Counted from the stretch's first letter, positions 26,413 to 34,936 are shown. The stretch is DNA of 64,000 nt from Vampirovibrio chlorellavorus (GCA_903866275.1 CAIPMU010000007.1:1-64000), one strand, 5' to 3'. Notes: generated by a model from the sequence alone, not told the origin. Program-made: numbers and translations.

Positions 26413-27003
26413 ATGTTACACGCCCTGAGAAAATGTTTCATTCTTCCCCAAAAAGCCCGCAAGGGTTTCACTTTGCCTGAGCTCTTAATCTCTCTAGCCC
26501 TTTTGGGTGTGATTGCCACCTTCACCATACCCAAAATCATGACCCAATACCAATACCAGTCGTATAACGCAAAAACCAAAGAAGTCGTTGCCATCCTCGA
26601 AGGGGCACTACAAACCGCAAAAACATCGGGCACTTTATCATCATCAACCGGGGTCAAAGATTTATCAGCGTATTTTAATTATGTGAAACAAGATACCAGC
26701 ACGGTTGTATTAGGAAACATCACTTGTGGGGTTTGGTATGGATGCCTAGATCTACACAATGGTACTCTTTTATTTTACGATCACGCACCTTCAGATAATT
26801 TTGGTGGCACAAACACAACCAATGCAGTATGGTTTAGTGTCTTCCCCGATATGTCATCCTATGGCCTGAACAACCGTGTCACATTCTGGTTTTATTACGA
26901 TGGAAAAATTAAAACTTGGGCCTATATGCTTCCTAACACAACTACCGGGGCAGGTAATTGGGGTAGTGCCACGGCTGCAGATCCTACCTGGTTTAGTTGG
27001 TAG
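26413..27003 (+). CDS. Type IV pilin-like protein, paralogue 3
   Basis: A 196-aa prepilin with a short, basic leader (16 residues to KG) and type III signal GFTLPELLISLALLGVIATF. The Pro at +4 in FTLPE differs from Ala in the paralogues. The mature part has TCGVWYGCLDLHNGTLLF, NFGGTNTTNAVWF and the end DPTWFSW; the VTDGTTNGPGK block of the other copies is replaced by SSYGLNNRVTF. ATG 26413 lies 43 bases after the sigma-28-type -10 box; no strong ribosome-binding site is seen. It is probably a surface pilus or pseudopilus subunit. Confidence 0.85.
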   Translation: MLHALRKCFILPQKARKGFTLPELLISLALLGVIATFTIPKIMTQYQYQSYNAKTKEVVAILEGALQTAKTSGTLSSSTGVKDLSAYFNYVKQDTSTVVLGNITCGVWYGCLDLHNGTLLFYDHAPSDNFGGTNTTNAVWFSVFPDMSSYGLNNRVTFWFYYDGKIKTWAYMLPNTTTGAGNWGSATAADPTWFSW

Positions 27004-27380
27004 CTGCCAGCAAAATCACCAAACACGCCTTGCATTTGGGAGAGTGGATGCCTGCTTTGTTCTAGAACCAGTACTGAAAGCACCTCCTGCTCTCTTTCAG
27101 AATTTGCCAAGCAAAAGACTTGAACCATTACAAACCCAGAAGCCACGTGCCGATACCCCGAAGCGGCAAAGAGCACAGCCTTCTGAGACGCCACCAACCA
27201 GAGACAGCAACAAAAAACCCATTAGAAAATAAACAAACAAAGCACTCCCTTTCAATTCAAGTAGCACAAAATTTCCTGTACCGCTCTTAAAGCCAGGGAT
27301 AGTCAAATTCAACCCTCACAGCAATTTCTCACCCGTTCAACTCGCCTGATCAATGATAGAGAGCAAAGGCCATTCACCAA
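27004..27380. other. Intergenic region after pilin-like gene 3
   Basis: About 377 bases, rich in A and C, with no gene I can support on either strand and no clear RNA structure. Confidence 0.4.
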
Positions 27381-27986
27381 ATGCTAAGCAAACTCAAAAC
27401 ATTATACAAACAAACAAAACCATTCTCCTGTTTACCTCAAAAAGAAGCTCAACCCACCCCAAACCCAAACGTCATCACCCACAGTCATCAACCTGAAGAG
27501 CCGAATAAAATGAGTATCACCCATCAATCTGGCACCCGCCCATCATTCCGTGGGCCACAAGCAGCCGCCGCGTACAATACCAGTAGAGATCTACAACGGC
27601 GTGCTCCTGAAAACGTCATCACAGACTCATATGGCACCCAACCCAGTGCCAGCTCTAGCCCGGCCACAAGCGAAACAGACAGCGTAACACCAACCGACGT
27701 CCTTATTGCAAAGCTCAGAGCCATCTATCACCCAAAGCAAACTCAAATAAAAGCCGAACCAGAAAAAGGCGTGCCAATTCCAGCGGCGTCTCATACAGCC
27801 GACTACGGCATGAACAAAAAATTAACCCAATCACTCAAAGCCTTTCAGCAACGTCTTACGAGCATGCCCAAAGAAAACCGCTCAAAAGCATCCGAGCAAC
27901 TCCAATTTCAAATGGATGACGTGCCCAACATATCTGAACCAATTGAAGAGGACGGCATGTTCCCGATAGATGACGTCTTTAGGTAG
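27381..27986 (+). CDS. Hypothetical low-complexity protein
   Basis: An unrecognised 201-aa protein rich in Pro, Ser, Thr, Gln and Lys, with no membrane segment. Two short helical parts are likely: VLIAKLRAIYHPKQTQIKAE near residues 109-128 and LTQSLKAFQQRLTSM near 155-169. The acidic C-terminus ends DDVFR. Support for coding is the long frame and a clear terminator 19 bases after its stop. ATG 27381 is used; ATG 27510 is possible. Base composition is A/C-rich and unlike its neighbours, so it may be acquired. Confidence 0.5.
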   Translation: MLSKLKTLYKQTKPFSCLPQKEAQPTPNPNVITHSHQPEEPNKMSITHQSGTRPSFRGPQAAAAYNTSRDLQRRAPENVITDSYGTQPSASSSPATSETDSVTPTDVLIAKLRAIYHPKQTQIKAEPEKGVPIPAASHTADYGMNKKLTQSLKAFQQRLTSMPKENRSKASEQLQFQMDDVPNISEPIEEDGMFPIDDVFR

Positions 27987-28004
27987 TAAGCCAAGCCGGA
28001 ACCT

Positions 28005-28047
28005 AAAAAACCAACAGCCACCAACTATCGGTGCCTGTTGGTTTTTA
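28005..28047 (+). terminator. Bidirectional rho-independent terminator
   Basis: CCAACAG (28011-28017) pairs with CTGTTGG (28035-28041), preceded by A6 and followed by T5, so it can stop transcripts from both sides. It ends the 27381 gene. Confidence 0.85.
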
Positions 28048-28130
28048 GGACGCCCATATCCAGCACGACTTTCAACAAAAGAACCCCAACTCATAAACTT
28101 AACCCCATGACACCCTCACCACGCCCAAAT

Positions 28131-28163
28131 GACAAAAGAGGCACCTGTGAAAGGTACCTCTTT
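28131..28163 (-). terminator. Rho-independent terminator after rpsP
   Basis: On the minus strand GAGGTACC pairs with GGTGCCTC with one mismatch, followed by TTTTGTC. It lies about 60 bases beyond the rpsP stop. Confidence 0.7.
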
Positions 28164-28220
28164 AAAAAGATTAGACTCAACGAAACGACCCACAAAGGGT
28201 TTTTTCGGGTCCAGGTAAAC

Positions 28221-28541
28221 TTAGCCTTGAGCAGCTAGTGCCTTTGCCTTCTCAGCAGCCTTCTTGGACAAACGCTCTTTTTTAGCGACTTCCAAGGTGA
28301 TCAAGGCGCCATTTTCATCAGCTTTATTGATCAAGCGGAGCGCAGATTCAGTGGGCTGTGCACCTTTGCTGATCCAGTCGAGAGCCGCTTGCTTATCCAG
28401 CTTCAACTGCTTGCTCATAGGATTGTAGTATCCCAGCTCCATCAAGGGCGCCCCATCGCGACGGTTGCGAATATCAGTTACTACTATCCGGTAGAACGGG
28501 CTGTGCTTGCGACCAAGGCGCTTCAAGCGAATTTTAACCAT
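28221..28541 (-). CDS. rpsP: 30S ribosomal protein S16
   Basis: A 106-aa ribosomal protein of the small subunit. The N-terminus MVKIRLKRLGRKHSPFYRI is the family signature, then VTDIRNRRDG and ELGYYNPM near residues 20-42. The C-terminal ~25 residues are a Lys/Ala tail. ATG 28541 is chosen over the in-frame TTG 28571, because S16 proteins start at this Met. Unusually, no rimM, trmD or rplS gene follows; the downstream region is a terminator. Confidence 0.96.
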   Translation of the reverse strand: MVKIRLKRLGRKHSPFYRIVVTDIRNRRDGAPLMELGYYNPMSKQLKLDKQAALDWISKGAQPTESALRLINKADENGALITLEVAKKERLSKKAAEKAKALAAQG

Positions 28542-28611
28542 AGTAGAAGGGGATCTCCTTGATATTTTCAAATGGACACTCTTGTAGTGTACTTTGTAGC
28601 ATAAACATTTT

Positions 28612-29091
28612 TTATTTCAAAGCAGCTTTTTTCTGGTTCCATAAGGAATTCATGAAGACCAGGTTTCCAATCACCAAATAGGTCAGAAACAGAATGGCAA
28701 TAGAGCTGATCATCCAGGTGTGCTGGCCGTCACTGACAAAGCCCACGGTGTAAGCCTTGAAGTGCTCTGCCACAATAAGCCCGTAGATGGCCAGAACCAG
28801 CATGTAAACACCCAACAGACGCGGGGCCAAACAGATCAGGACGATAGCCATCAGGAACTCGGCAATGAGCAGCAGGCCATACAAGGGCCACACCACATCG
28901 GAGGCACTGAACGGGTTGTGCATCATGCCCGACAGGGTCAGGGGCAGGGCGCACATGATAATGAAAAATGTACCCGGAATGATGATCGGCCAGAACTCCT
29001 GGAAAAACCAGGTCGCCCGACCTTCGGGATTGCTGATGTCAAACTCCTGATGAGCGTGATGGCCCTCTGGGGGGCTGGATGAGTTACTCAT
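28612..29091 (-). CDS. Hypothetical four-helix membrane protein ending the respiratory operon
   Basis: A 159-aa protein with a His-rich N-terminus (EGHHAHQEF) and four hydrophobic helices (about residues 35-52, 64-88, 91-112, 126-150). I do not recognise a family. As the last gene of the minus-strand operon with cytochrome b, Rieske and oxidase genes it is probably an accessory membrane subunit. GAAGAGGAAC lies just upstream of its ATG. Confidence 0.65.
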   Translation of the reverse strand: MSNSSSPPEGHHAHQEFDISNPEGRATWFFQEFWPIIIPGTFFIIMCALPLTLSGMMHNPFSASDVVWPLYGLLLIAEFLMAIVLICLAPRLLGVYMLVLAIYGLIVAEHFKAYTVGFVSDGQHTWMISSIAILFLTYLVIGNLVFMNSLWNQKKAALK

Positions 29092-29109
29092 GTCAGCGCG
29101 TTCCTCTTC

Positions 29110-29220
29110 TTAGCTCTCTGCAATAATACCAAAGCTTGCAATCAATAATAACAGAGCGAAGTAGAAGAGGAAAAACCACACGTTCTTGATAAAAAGTGAA
29201 ATATCCTTACGTTCTTCCAT
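29110..29220 (-). CDS. Small single-helix membrane protein (36 aa)
   Basis: A 36-aa frame starting MEERKDISLFIKN, then one hydrophobic helix (VWFFLFYFALLLLIASFGII), ending AES. It fills the gap between the MvhD gene and the 159-aa membrane protein gene, and AGAGAGAGACTGAA precedes the ATG. Small single-helix subunits are usual in cbb3 and bc complexes, so it is a likely minor subunit. Confidence 0.6.
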   Translation of the reverse strand: MEERKDISLFIKNVWFFLFYFALLLLIASFGIIAES

Positions 29221-29232
29221 TTCAGTCTCTCT

Positions 29233-29655
29233 CTATGGCTTTGCGGCTACTTTGACTTCGGGAGCCGGCAGATTGCTGCAAACACCCACGAAATCATCCA
29301 CCATGACTTTCAGTTTGTCGTATTCCACAGCCGACAGCCAGTAGGCCTGCACCCGACGCTTATCCACCATGGGCTTCAGCTTGGGCATACGCTTGCCCAG
29401 CAGGCGTTCGCGACAAAACTTGTTGCCTTCCCGGTAATGGCAGTCGCCCATACGACATCCGACGGCAAAAGTACCAGCTGCGCCTTTTTTCAGGGCGGTT
29501 TCCAGCATAATGGGCTGAATTTGACCACTGCAAGGGACTTTAATGATTTTCACACCGGGATTATCCAGCAGATAGCCGCGATCATCCAGCTTGCCTTCAA
29601 AGTCCACGCTGCGCTCGCAGACGATGCCAATTAATGTTAAATTCGGTGTACTCAT
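29233..29655 (-). CDS. MvhD/FlpD-like iron-sulfur protein
   Basis: A 140-aa soluble protein of the methyl-viologen-reducing hydrogenase delta (MvhD) family, which carries a [2Fe-2S] cluster and passes electrons between flavin/heterodisulfide-type or hydrogenase partners. Conserved Cys are at 13, 42, 67 and 72, in KVPCSGQIQP and GCRMGDCHYREGN, the family hallmark. ATG 29655 is used; an upstream in-frame TTG at 29667 exists. The gene follows the cytochrome b-ferredoxin fusion in the same operon. No HdrA or hydrogenase gene is in the window. Its presence in an oxidase operon is unusual and suggests an electron wire into the cytochrome b-ferredoxin subunit. Confidence 0.85.
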   Translation of the reverse strand: MSTPNLTLIGIVCERSVDFEGKLDDRGYLLDNPGVKIIKVPCSGQIQPIMLETALKKGAAGTFAVGCRMGDCHYREGNKFCRERLLGKRMPKLKPMVDKRRVQAYWLSAVEYDKLKVMVDDFVGVCSNLPAPEVKVAAKP

Positions 29656-29688
29656 AATACAGTTCAATCCTTCTGGTGAAGTTCAAGA

Positions 29689-30849
29689 CTATAGGGTAGC
29701 GGCTGCCAGAGTGGCTTCAATCTCCGCGAGAACGGTGTTTGTATCGCGACGCGGGATTTCAATCGCCTTGAAGGCGCAAGCCCCCACGCACAAGCCACAG
29801 TTAGCGCAACGACCGGCGTCCACCACCGCCAGACGCTTGAACCGGGTGCCATCATTGCCGCGATCCACCATCGTGATGGCTTCATAAGGGCAATCATTGT
29901 AGCACAGGGAGCAGCCGGTACAGTTCTCGCGAGTCACCTGAGCATACTGACCACGCATGGCTTTCTTTTGTAAATAAGGCACCACCAGCAAGCCCAGCGG
30001 CACCGCCAACACCAGCAACAGCACCAGGATAGGGGAAATCCCTTGTGCGGCCAGATATTGGGGCCATGCATAGAGCAGATCGAAGTACACTTCAGAAGTC
30101 ACACTACCGGGGCCACTCAAGACGGGCACCGCGGCGTTCAAGCCTTTGGGAAGTTCTTCCAGGGTCACCGGCAACGCGGCGGAAGTGACAAACAAACCGC
30201 CCGCCATCATCAGAACCAGCGGCAACGGCGGCTCAGAAACCGGGCGCGTGATGCGCAAGTAGTGCATCCACAACATGAACATCATCAGGAGCGGGAAGCC
30301 TAGGTGCAGGAACATAAAGCGCGTCAGGGTGTAATCGGAGATCACTTGACCGGCCATCACAAAATTGGAGATCGACTCACCTACAAACGGAATACGCTTC
30401 AGCAGGTTAAAGGTGATATTGGCCAGAGTGACCGCTTCCTGATCCCAGATCAGCAGGTAACCGGTCAGGCCAATGGCAAATACAATGGCCAGCAGAACCA
30501 CCCCGGTGACCCAGGGCAAAATACGGTATTCCCGGTAACGATCAGTGAACCAGACCCGACACATGTGCAAAATGACGAAAATCATCATCCCATCACTGGC
30601 ATACCGGTGCAGCGAGCGGAACAGGTTGCCAAACGGGAGTTCATAGGTGATGTAATGCAAAGACGAATACGCCGTCGCCAAGGTGGGCTGATAGTAGGCG
30701 AACAGAATCAAGCCAGTGATAAACAGGGCCCAAATAAAGAAGTTCGGCAACGCCCCATGATAGTAAAACGGGTTGTACTTCTGGGAAAAGACGTTATTGA
30801 GTCCTCTTTCCAGCCAGAGTGTCGCTCTTTGAAACGGTTCGGTATACAC
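29689..30849 (-). CDS. Cytochrome b fused to a two-cluster ferredoxin
   Basis: A 386-aa protein. Residues ~35-205 form a four-helix cytochrome b core with both His pairs at the normal 14-residue spacing (H81/H95 and H182/H196), so it should hold two b hemes. More helices follow to ~290. The usual Qo PEWY motif is absent; SEVY at 252-255 is the nearest match. The C-terminus is a ferredoxin with two [4Fe-4S] motifs: Cys 310/313/316/320 (followed by Pro) and 348/351/354/358 (followed by Ala). GTG 30849 has AAGGAG 8 bases upstream. It probably links soluble low-potential carriers (MvhD is next door) to the quinone pool; that role is inference. Confidence 0.88.
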   Translation of the reverse strand: MYTEPFQRATLWLERGLNNVFSQKYNPFYYHGALPNFFIWALFITGLILFAYYQPTLATAYSSLHYITYELPFGNLFRSLHRYASDGMMIFVILHMCRVWFTDRYREYRILPWVTGVVLLAIVFAIGLTGYLLIWDQEAVTLANITFNLLKRIPFVGESISNFVMAGQVISDYTLTRFMFLHLGFPLLMMFMLWMHYLRITRPVSEPPLPLVLMMAGGLFVTSAALPVTLEELPKGLNAAVPVLSGPGSVTSEVYFDLLYAWPQYLAAQGISPILVLLLVLAVPLGLLVVPYLQKKAMRGQYAQVTRENCTGCSLCYNDCPYEAITMVDRGNDGTRFKRLAVVDAGRCANCGLCVGACAFKAIEIPRRDTNTVLAEIEATLAAATL

Positions 30850-30871
30850 GTCCGGGCTCCTTATCGCTCGT

Positions 30872-31159
30872 CTATTTCTTTAATTCCTGCTCGCCCAAAG
30901 TGGTCGAGATGTCTTCCTGGGCGCCGAGCAAAACAAATGAAATACTGACGGCCAACAAGATGGCACCGATGGCCAAACTATACTGAATGATCCCGGGCAA
31001 GACCTGCGCTTTAAACTGGTCACTCACAGCTTCATTGCTTGCCACGTTGCCCAAGACCACATGACCCTCGGCATTAAACATGACCACCAGTCCAGCCAAG
31101 GCAGAAAAGCCCAAAAGGACCGCCAAATAATCTTTCCAGGTTAAATCGCAACACTTCAT
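30872..31159 (-). CDS. Small two-helix membrane protein in respiratory operon
   Basis: A 95-aa protein with two hydrophobic helices (about residues 10-27 and 58-80) and a short polar loop between. No family is recognised. Its ATG overlaps the stop of the preceding 108-aa gene by 4 bases, and the cytochrome b-ferredoxin gene follows after 22 bases. Probably a minor subunit of the cytochrome b complex. Confidence 0.65.
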   Translation of the reverse strand: MKCCDLTWKDYLAVLLGFSALAGLVVMFNAEGHVVLGNVASNEAVSDQFKAQVLPGIIQYSLAIGAILLAVSISFVLLGAQEDISTTLGEQELKK

Positions 31160-31482
31160 TGAATCTCTTCCTTTTGTTCGAGGACTGCTTTCAGCAAAAA
31201 CCCTTTATTCAGCATCCACTCGAAAAAACGAATGGGTCGCTCCACACGCCCGCGCGCCTTTTCCAACACATAGCTGTCATAGATCAGAACCAGAACCACC
31301 TGACTCAGCAGCAGCAGAGCCACCAGCCAGATCAGCCCGTTGCTCCAGTTCGGCACCAGGGTGAATGCCTTAAAGGTCTGGAAGCAAAGCGACATGGTGA
31401 AAGAGGCAAGCAGAAAGCAGGCCCACCACATGCCCCGGCTGAGTGGTTTTCGAATCTGTGTTTCTTTACCCTGTAAGGCCAT
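31156..31482 (-). CDS. Small two-helix membrane protein in respiratory operon
   Basis: A 108-aa protein with two hydrophobic helices (about residues 18-35 and 48-68) and a basic C-terminal part (EKARGRVERPIRFFEWML). Not recognised. Its start overlaps the end of the large cytochrome b gene by 1 base (TAATG), and its stop overlaps the next gene by 4 bases, so expression is coupled. A structural subunit of the complex is likely. Confidence 0.65.
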   Translation of the reverse strand: MALQGKETQIRKPLSRGMWWACFLLASFTMSLCFQTFKAFTLVPNWSNGLIWLVALLLLSQVVLVLIYDSYVLEKARGRVERPIRFFEWMLNKGFLLKAVLEQKEEIQ

Positions 31483-32978
31483 TAGGCGCTGGCTCCTTCC
31501 AGAGAAAGGGCTTCACGTTCCATAGTGCGACGGCGATCCGCCCAAAACAGGAAACCGGCCACCAGCAACTGGGCCACCGAGAACCCGACCCAGAGCATGC
31601 TCCAGTAAAGGTTGGTGAAGTTGATGGATACGGCTGCGCCTTGCAGGCTGGCAATCCAGGCGGTGATAGTATGACCACCAAACGCGCCGCTCAACTTGGT
31701 ATTTTCCACAATCACGTGCCAGAAGCAGAAGTACCAGCCGCTGACCGTCAGGTTAAACAAGACCCAGAAAGTCATGGGGAAACGCTGTCTGTACATAGAC
31801 CAGTGCCAGAATTGACCAATGGTGATCATCATAATCATATGTGCAAACCAGTAAGGCGGATCGGTCTCAATGTTGGCCTTGTTGGCGATAATCAACATGG
31901 AGAAGACCACAAACTCAATGGCACCCATAATCCCAATGCAGGTAAACAAGGGACGGCGCAACCAATTGCGCTCCGAACCCCAATCCAGGAAGGTGAAGCC
32001 AATGGTCACAAAGGGAATGCCCAAGGTCCACAACGTTGCCCAATAGGGATCCATGTATTTCAACAACTGATACAAGGCCAGGAAGTACCAGTCCGATAGA
32101 ATCGGCAAGGGGGTGACTTCCGGGTTGGAACGCGTTCCGGATTCAGCGGGGAAGACCAGCGCTGTAAACAGAAACATGGCAATCAGCAGGAAAACCACGG
32201 GTTTTTTCAGGTTAATGCGCTTCATCCGGTTTTTGTAGAAGTAAATTTCAGAAAGCACCAGCAGAATCAACGACAATGCAAAGTGCAGGGAGTAGAACCG
32301 GGTCATAGTGGCTTGGCCGATCGAACTACCGCCCATCAGGATTTGGGAAGTGCTAAACCCTTGGTGGGTCAGATTACCCACCATAGCCGTACCCGCCCCA
32401 ATCAAGTTCGGGATCAGCCAGGAATTTTTGTAATGGGCGAAATCCCAGGGCCAAGACCAGTTCGCAGGTGTGATGTCCAGGTAAGTCGGGAAGGTAGCAA
32501 ATACCTTGGTTGCCCAAAACGCGCGCTGGTTCCAGATCAGCAGGTAACCGGTCAAGCCGGAGTACATGGCAATCACCAGCAACAAAATGGCCAAAATAAA
32601 GGTCAACTCGCCCTTGTTTTTGTATTCGGCGGTAAACCACATGCGATATACCCGCAAGGTGGCGGCAATGATCATGGCATCGCCGCTATACTTGTGCGCG
32701 CCCCGCAAGAGAGACCCCAACGCCACATGGGACAAGACATCCACGGAATTGAACGCTTGTGCGGTCGTCGGCAAATAAATCGCAATTAAAATCACGCCGG
32801 TGAATAGCACGATCATCCAGGCGAGATAATACATCCCACCGAGTTGATACCAGGGCGAATCCGCCTGTAAATCGGTCTTGGTTTCATCGAAGAGATCAAT
32901 CTTCTGAATCCGGTCCTTAACCCAAGTCACCGCCTGATTGGGCAGAGATTTCAAATCGAATGAGTTGGTAGCAGCCAT
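31482..32978 (-). CDS. Cytochrome b of a bc-type complex, one heme pair missing
   Basis: A 498-aa cytochrome b with a full set of membrane helices and extra C-terminal helices. The Qo-site motif is SDWY at 295-298 (PEWY in most homologues), and GYLLIWNQ near 144-151 matches the GYLLPWDQ segment. One His pair is present (H95 and H232, corresponding to the heme bL ligands). The partners 14 residues on are R109 and Y246, where heme bH ligands normally lie, so by eye only one b heme should be held here. It directly adjoins the Rieske gene (no base between). The second cytochrome b in this operon keeps all four His and may supply the missing center. Confidence 0.87.
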   Translation of the reverse strand: MAATNSFDLKSLPNQAVTWVKDRIQKIDLFDETKTDLQADSPWYQLGGMYYLAWMIVLFTGVILIAIYLPTTAQAFNSVDVLSHVALGSLLRGAHKYSGDAMIIAATLRVYRMWFTAEYKNKGELTFILAILLLVIAMYSGLTGYLLIWNQRAFWATKVFATFPTYLDITPANWSWPWDFAHYKNSWLIPNLIGAGTAMVGNLTHQGFSTSQILMGGSSIGQATMTRFYSLHFALSLILLVLSEIYFYKNRMKRINLKKPVVFLLIAMFLFTALVFPAESGTRSNPEVTPLPILSDWYFLALYQLLKYMDPYWATLWTLGIPFVTIGFTFLDWGSERNWLRRPLFTCIGIMGAIEFVVFSMLIIANKANIETDPPYWFAHMIMMITIGQFWHWSMYRQRFPMTFWVLFNLTVSGWYFCFWHVIVENTKLSGAFGGHTITAWIASLQGAAVSINFTNLYWSMLWVGFSVAQLLVAGFLFWADRRRTMEREALSLEGASA

Positions 32979-33629
32979 CTATGCAATCCCTCCCGCCTCA
33001 AGCGCGGTAATCACCAATTGGGTATCTTTAATCTCGTAGGTAAACTGCCGGGGCGGGCGAGGAGCAGGGCCGCTCACCACTTTACCGGGCAGCATCTTGC
33101 CATTCACATCCTGTGATTGCAGCGGATCGTACACACTCAAGTGACACGGGCAGGCAAACAACGGATTTTTGGCCGTGGGATAGTTGTAAGCAGCGGCCTC
33201 AGCGGGATCGGGCAGGAAGTTAAACACGCAGCCCATGTGCGGACAAATGCGGCTGACCACGATGAAATCGGGCTTGCCATTTTTGTCTTCAGGGAGGCGG
33301 ACCACAAAGCCGGGAATTTTACTGGCCTGAAAATGCTTAAAGGTGTATTCCTTGCTTTTCTGACTGAAAGTAAACGGCTGATACGACCACGGAGAAGGAA
33401 AATCCGCCACACTGAAGGAGACTTGGCGATCCGCCTGAGGCATATCCGGCGGCGCAACCAGACCTGACTTGCCTTTCCAGTCTGTAATCACCCCTTTGGT
33501 ATCCCAACTGGTGGTTTTCAACGGGCCAGAAGAAGGGCGCAAATAGCGAAACAAGGGGCTCACAAAGAGAGCCAAGGCACCCAGAACGGGAACACTGACA
33601 ATCAGTTTGAGAAAATCGCGACGGTTCAT
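32979..33629 (-). CDS. Rieske [2Fe-2S] protein
   Basis: A 216-aa Rieske subunit of the quinol-cytochrome c reductase. It has a twin-Arg N-terminus (MNRRDFLKL) followed by a single membrane anchor (about residues 9-27). The cluster motifs are C129-x-H131-xx-C134 (CPHMGC) and C160-x-C162-H163 (CPCH). The insert between the two motifs is longer than in many homologues. It passes electrons from quinol to the c-type cytochromes. Its ATG overlaps the cytochrome c gene stop by 4 bases, and the cytochrome b gene follows with no gap. Confidence 0.93.
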   Translation of the reverse strand: MNRRDFLKLIVSVPVLGALALFVSPLFRYLRPSSGPLKTTSWDTKGVITDWKGKSGLVAPPDMPQADRQVSFSVADFPSPWSYQPFTFSQKSKEYTFKHFQASKIPGFVVRLPEDKNGKPDFIVVSRICPHMGCVFNFLPDPAEAAAYNYPTAKNPLFACPCHLSVYDPLQSQDVNGKMLPGKVVSGPAPRPPRQFTYEIKDTQLVITALEAGGIA

Positions 33630-34765
33630 TCAGCTTTTCTCCCTTCTTTCACAGACGGGTTGGGGCCTGCGTTGACATGAATCATCGGCACCACGGAAGG
33701 GCCGCCCACATGCACCATGCCGCCGGTAATGGGATCAGCGGGAGGAATGACATAGGTCTGACCTTTGTTGGGGCCATTATTTTGCATGGCGGCAGTCCAG
33801 GGGCGATTGGTGGCAGCAGGCTTGCAGGCATCAATCATCGATAAGCCAGCCGGCGGTGTTTTCACTTCAGGCAAATCCGGAGTCAGGTCATTGGTATAAG
33901 CCAGTGAACGCACATGACGCACCAAATTACTGAGCAGAATTTCATCAAAAACATAGGTCACTTTGTGAGTGGTTTTATCCACATTGACATTACCGTACCA
34001 GGCGGGCATCGCAGAAGGATAAATCCCTTCGCAGAGATACTTGAAGAGTTGGGCATCTGTGCGGTTGTAAACCCGGTTGTACTGCAGAAAATTAGCGGGT
34101 GCAGGCATCAGGTTATGCACCTGCGGCGCATCATGCAGCTCGTGGTTTCCTGTTTTTCCGGTATAGAGATAACCATCGCCCTGACCTTTTTTACCGTGAC
34201 AAACCGCGCAGTTTCCACCAAAAATGGACGCTACATCGGTCGTACCGGCAGGCTTGATATCTCCAGCACCGGCCAGATAACGAGTGTAGAAAATCACAGC
34301 CCAGCGGTCATCCCGACTTAAGGCAGGCTCTGTGGCGTTACCCAGACGGTAAGCCGGGTGCTTCAGCGGCAAAAGTTGACGGCGCTGTGCATTGGGCATC
34401 GTCAATTCCGGCGCATGGCCTGTGGTTAGCAACAGGTAACTATCAATCGGCGTGGTATAAGCCAGATCGTGTTTCACTTTATCGGTTTGCCAAAAGGAGG
34501 CCGCATGGCATTTCACACAGGTGGACTGAAACACTTCACGGCCACGCATTAACGAGGGAGGCTGGGAAGGAAATGCAAAATCCTGCTCACTCAGCTTCAC
34601 GTCAACAACAGGCTCAGTCAAAATAGCTGCTTTGGTATTACTAAGTTCAGTGCCTTCGCCTGAACAACCACTAATAAGAGGCATTACAGCCACAGCGGCA
34701 GTCAACGCCAGAACGCTGGCCCAAGGAGCCCTGCGAACAGTCTGCTTTTTAGAAGAGAAGTCCAT
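33626..34765 (-). CDS. Diheme cytochrome c lipoprotein
   Basis: A 379-aa exported cytochrome c. A signal peptide ends in a lipobox (LISGCSGE near residues 29-36), so the protein should be lipid-anchored. Two CxxCH heme sites are seen: CVKCH near 83-87 and CAVCH near 183-187 (the latter in an NCAVCHGKKGQGDG context). ATG 34765 is preferred (AGAAGG upstream); an in-frame TTG lies 9 bases earlier. It sits between cbb3 oxidase genes and the Rieske gene, and so is placed to carry electrons from the bc part to the oxidase, as cytochrome c1 does in other bacteria. Confidence 0.88.
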   Translation of the reverse strand: MDFSSKKQTVRRAPWASVLALTAAVAVMPLISGCSGEGTELSNTKAAILTEPVVDVKLSEQDFAFPSQPPSLMRGREVFQSTCVKCHAASFWQTDKVKHDLAYTTPIDSYLLLTTGHAPELTMPNAQRRQLLPLKHPAYRLGNATEPALSRDDRWAVIFYTRYLAGAGDIKPAGTTDVASIFGGNCAVCHGKKGQGDGYLYTGKTGNHELHDAPQVHNLMPAPANFLQYNRVYNRTDAQLFKYLCEGIYPSAMPAWYGNVNVDKTTHKVTYVFDEILLSNLVRHVRSLAYTNDLTPDLPEVKTPPAGLSMIDACKPAATNRPWTAAMQNNGPNKGQTYVIPPADPITGGMVHVGGPSVVPMIHVNAGPNPSVKEGRKAE

Positions 34766-34783
34766 GAGTATCAAACCTTCTGA

Positions 34784-34936
34784 TTAATATCCGAAAAGTG
34801 GAATCCAGGAGATGGAGGCCCAGCTCACAATCACAATGAAGAAGAGCCACAGGAACCAGGGCACCTTGTGCTCACCGACTTCAAATTCGTCGTAGGCTTT
34901 CTCATCCGAATCCATATTGTTTAAATCTTCAGCCAT
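34784..34936 (-). CDS. Small CcoP N-terminus-like membrane protein (50 aa)
   Basis: A 50-aa frame too short for most gene finders. It begins MAEDLNNMDSDEKAYDEF, then GEHKVPWFLWLFFIVIVS, and ends with a second short hydrophobic stretch and FGY. The H-x-VPW-x-LWLFF segment resembles the N-terminal membrane helix of CcoP in cbb3 oxidases, although no heme c domain follows. Since a second heme domain is fused to CcoO here, this may be the detached CcoP anchor. It lies between ccoS and the cytochrome c gene. Confidence 0.65.
   Translation of the reverse strand: MAEDLNNMDSDEKAYDEFEVGEHKVPWFLWLFFIVIVSWASISWIPLFGY

Noticed and set aside
26922-27197. Minus-strand open frame across the end of pilin-like gene 3
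   Set aside because: It overlaps the real gene and lacks start signals and family resemblance.
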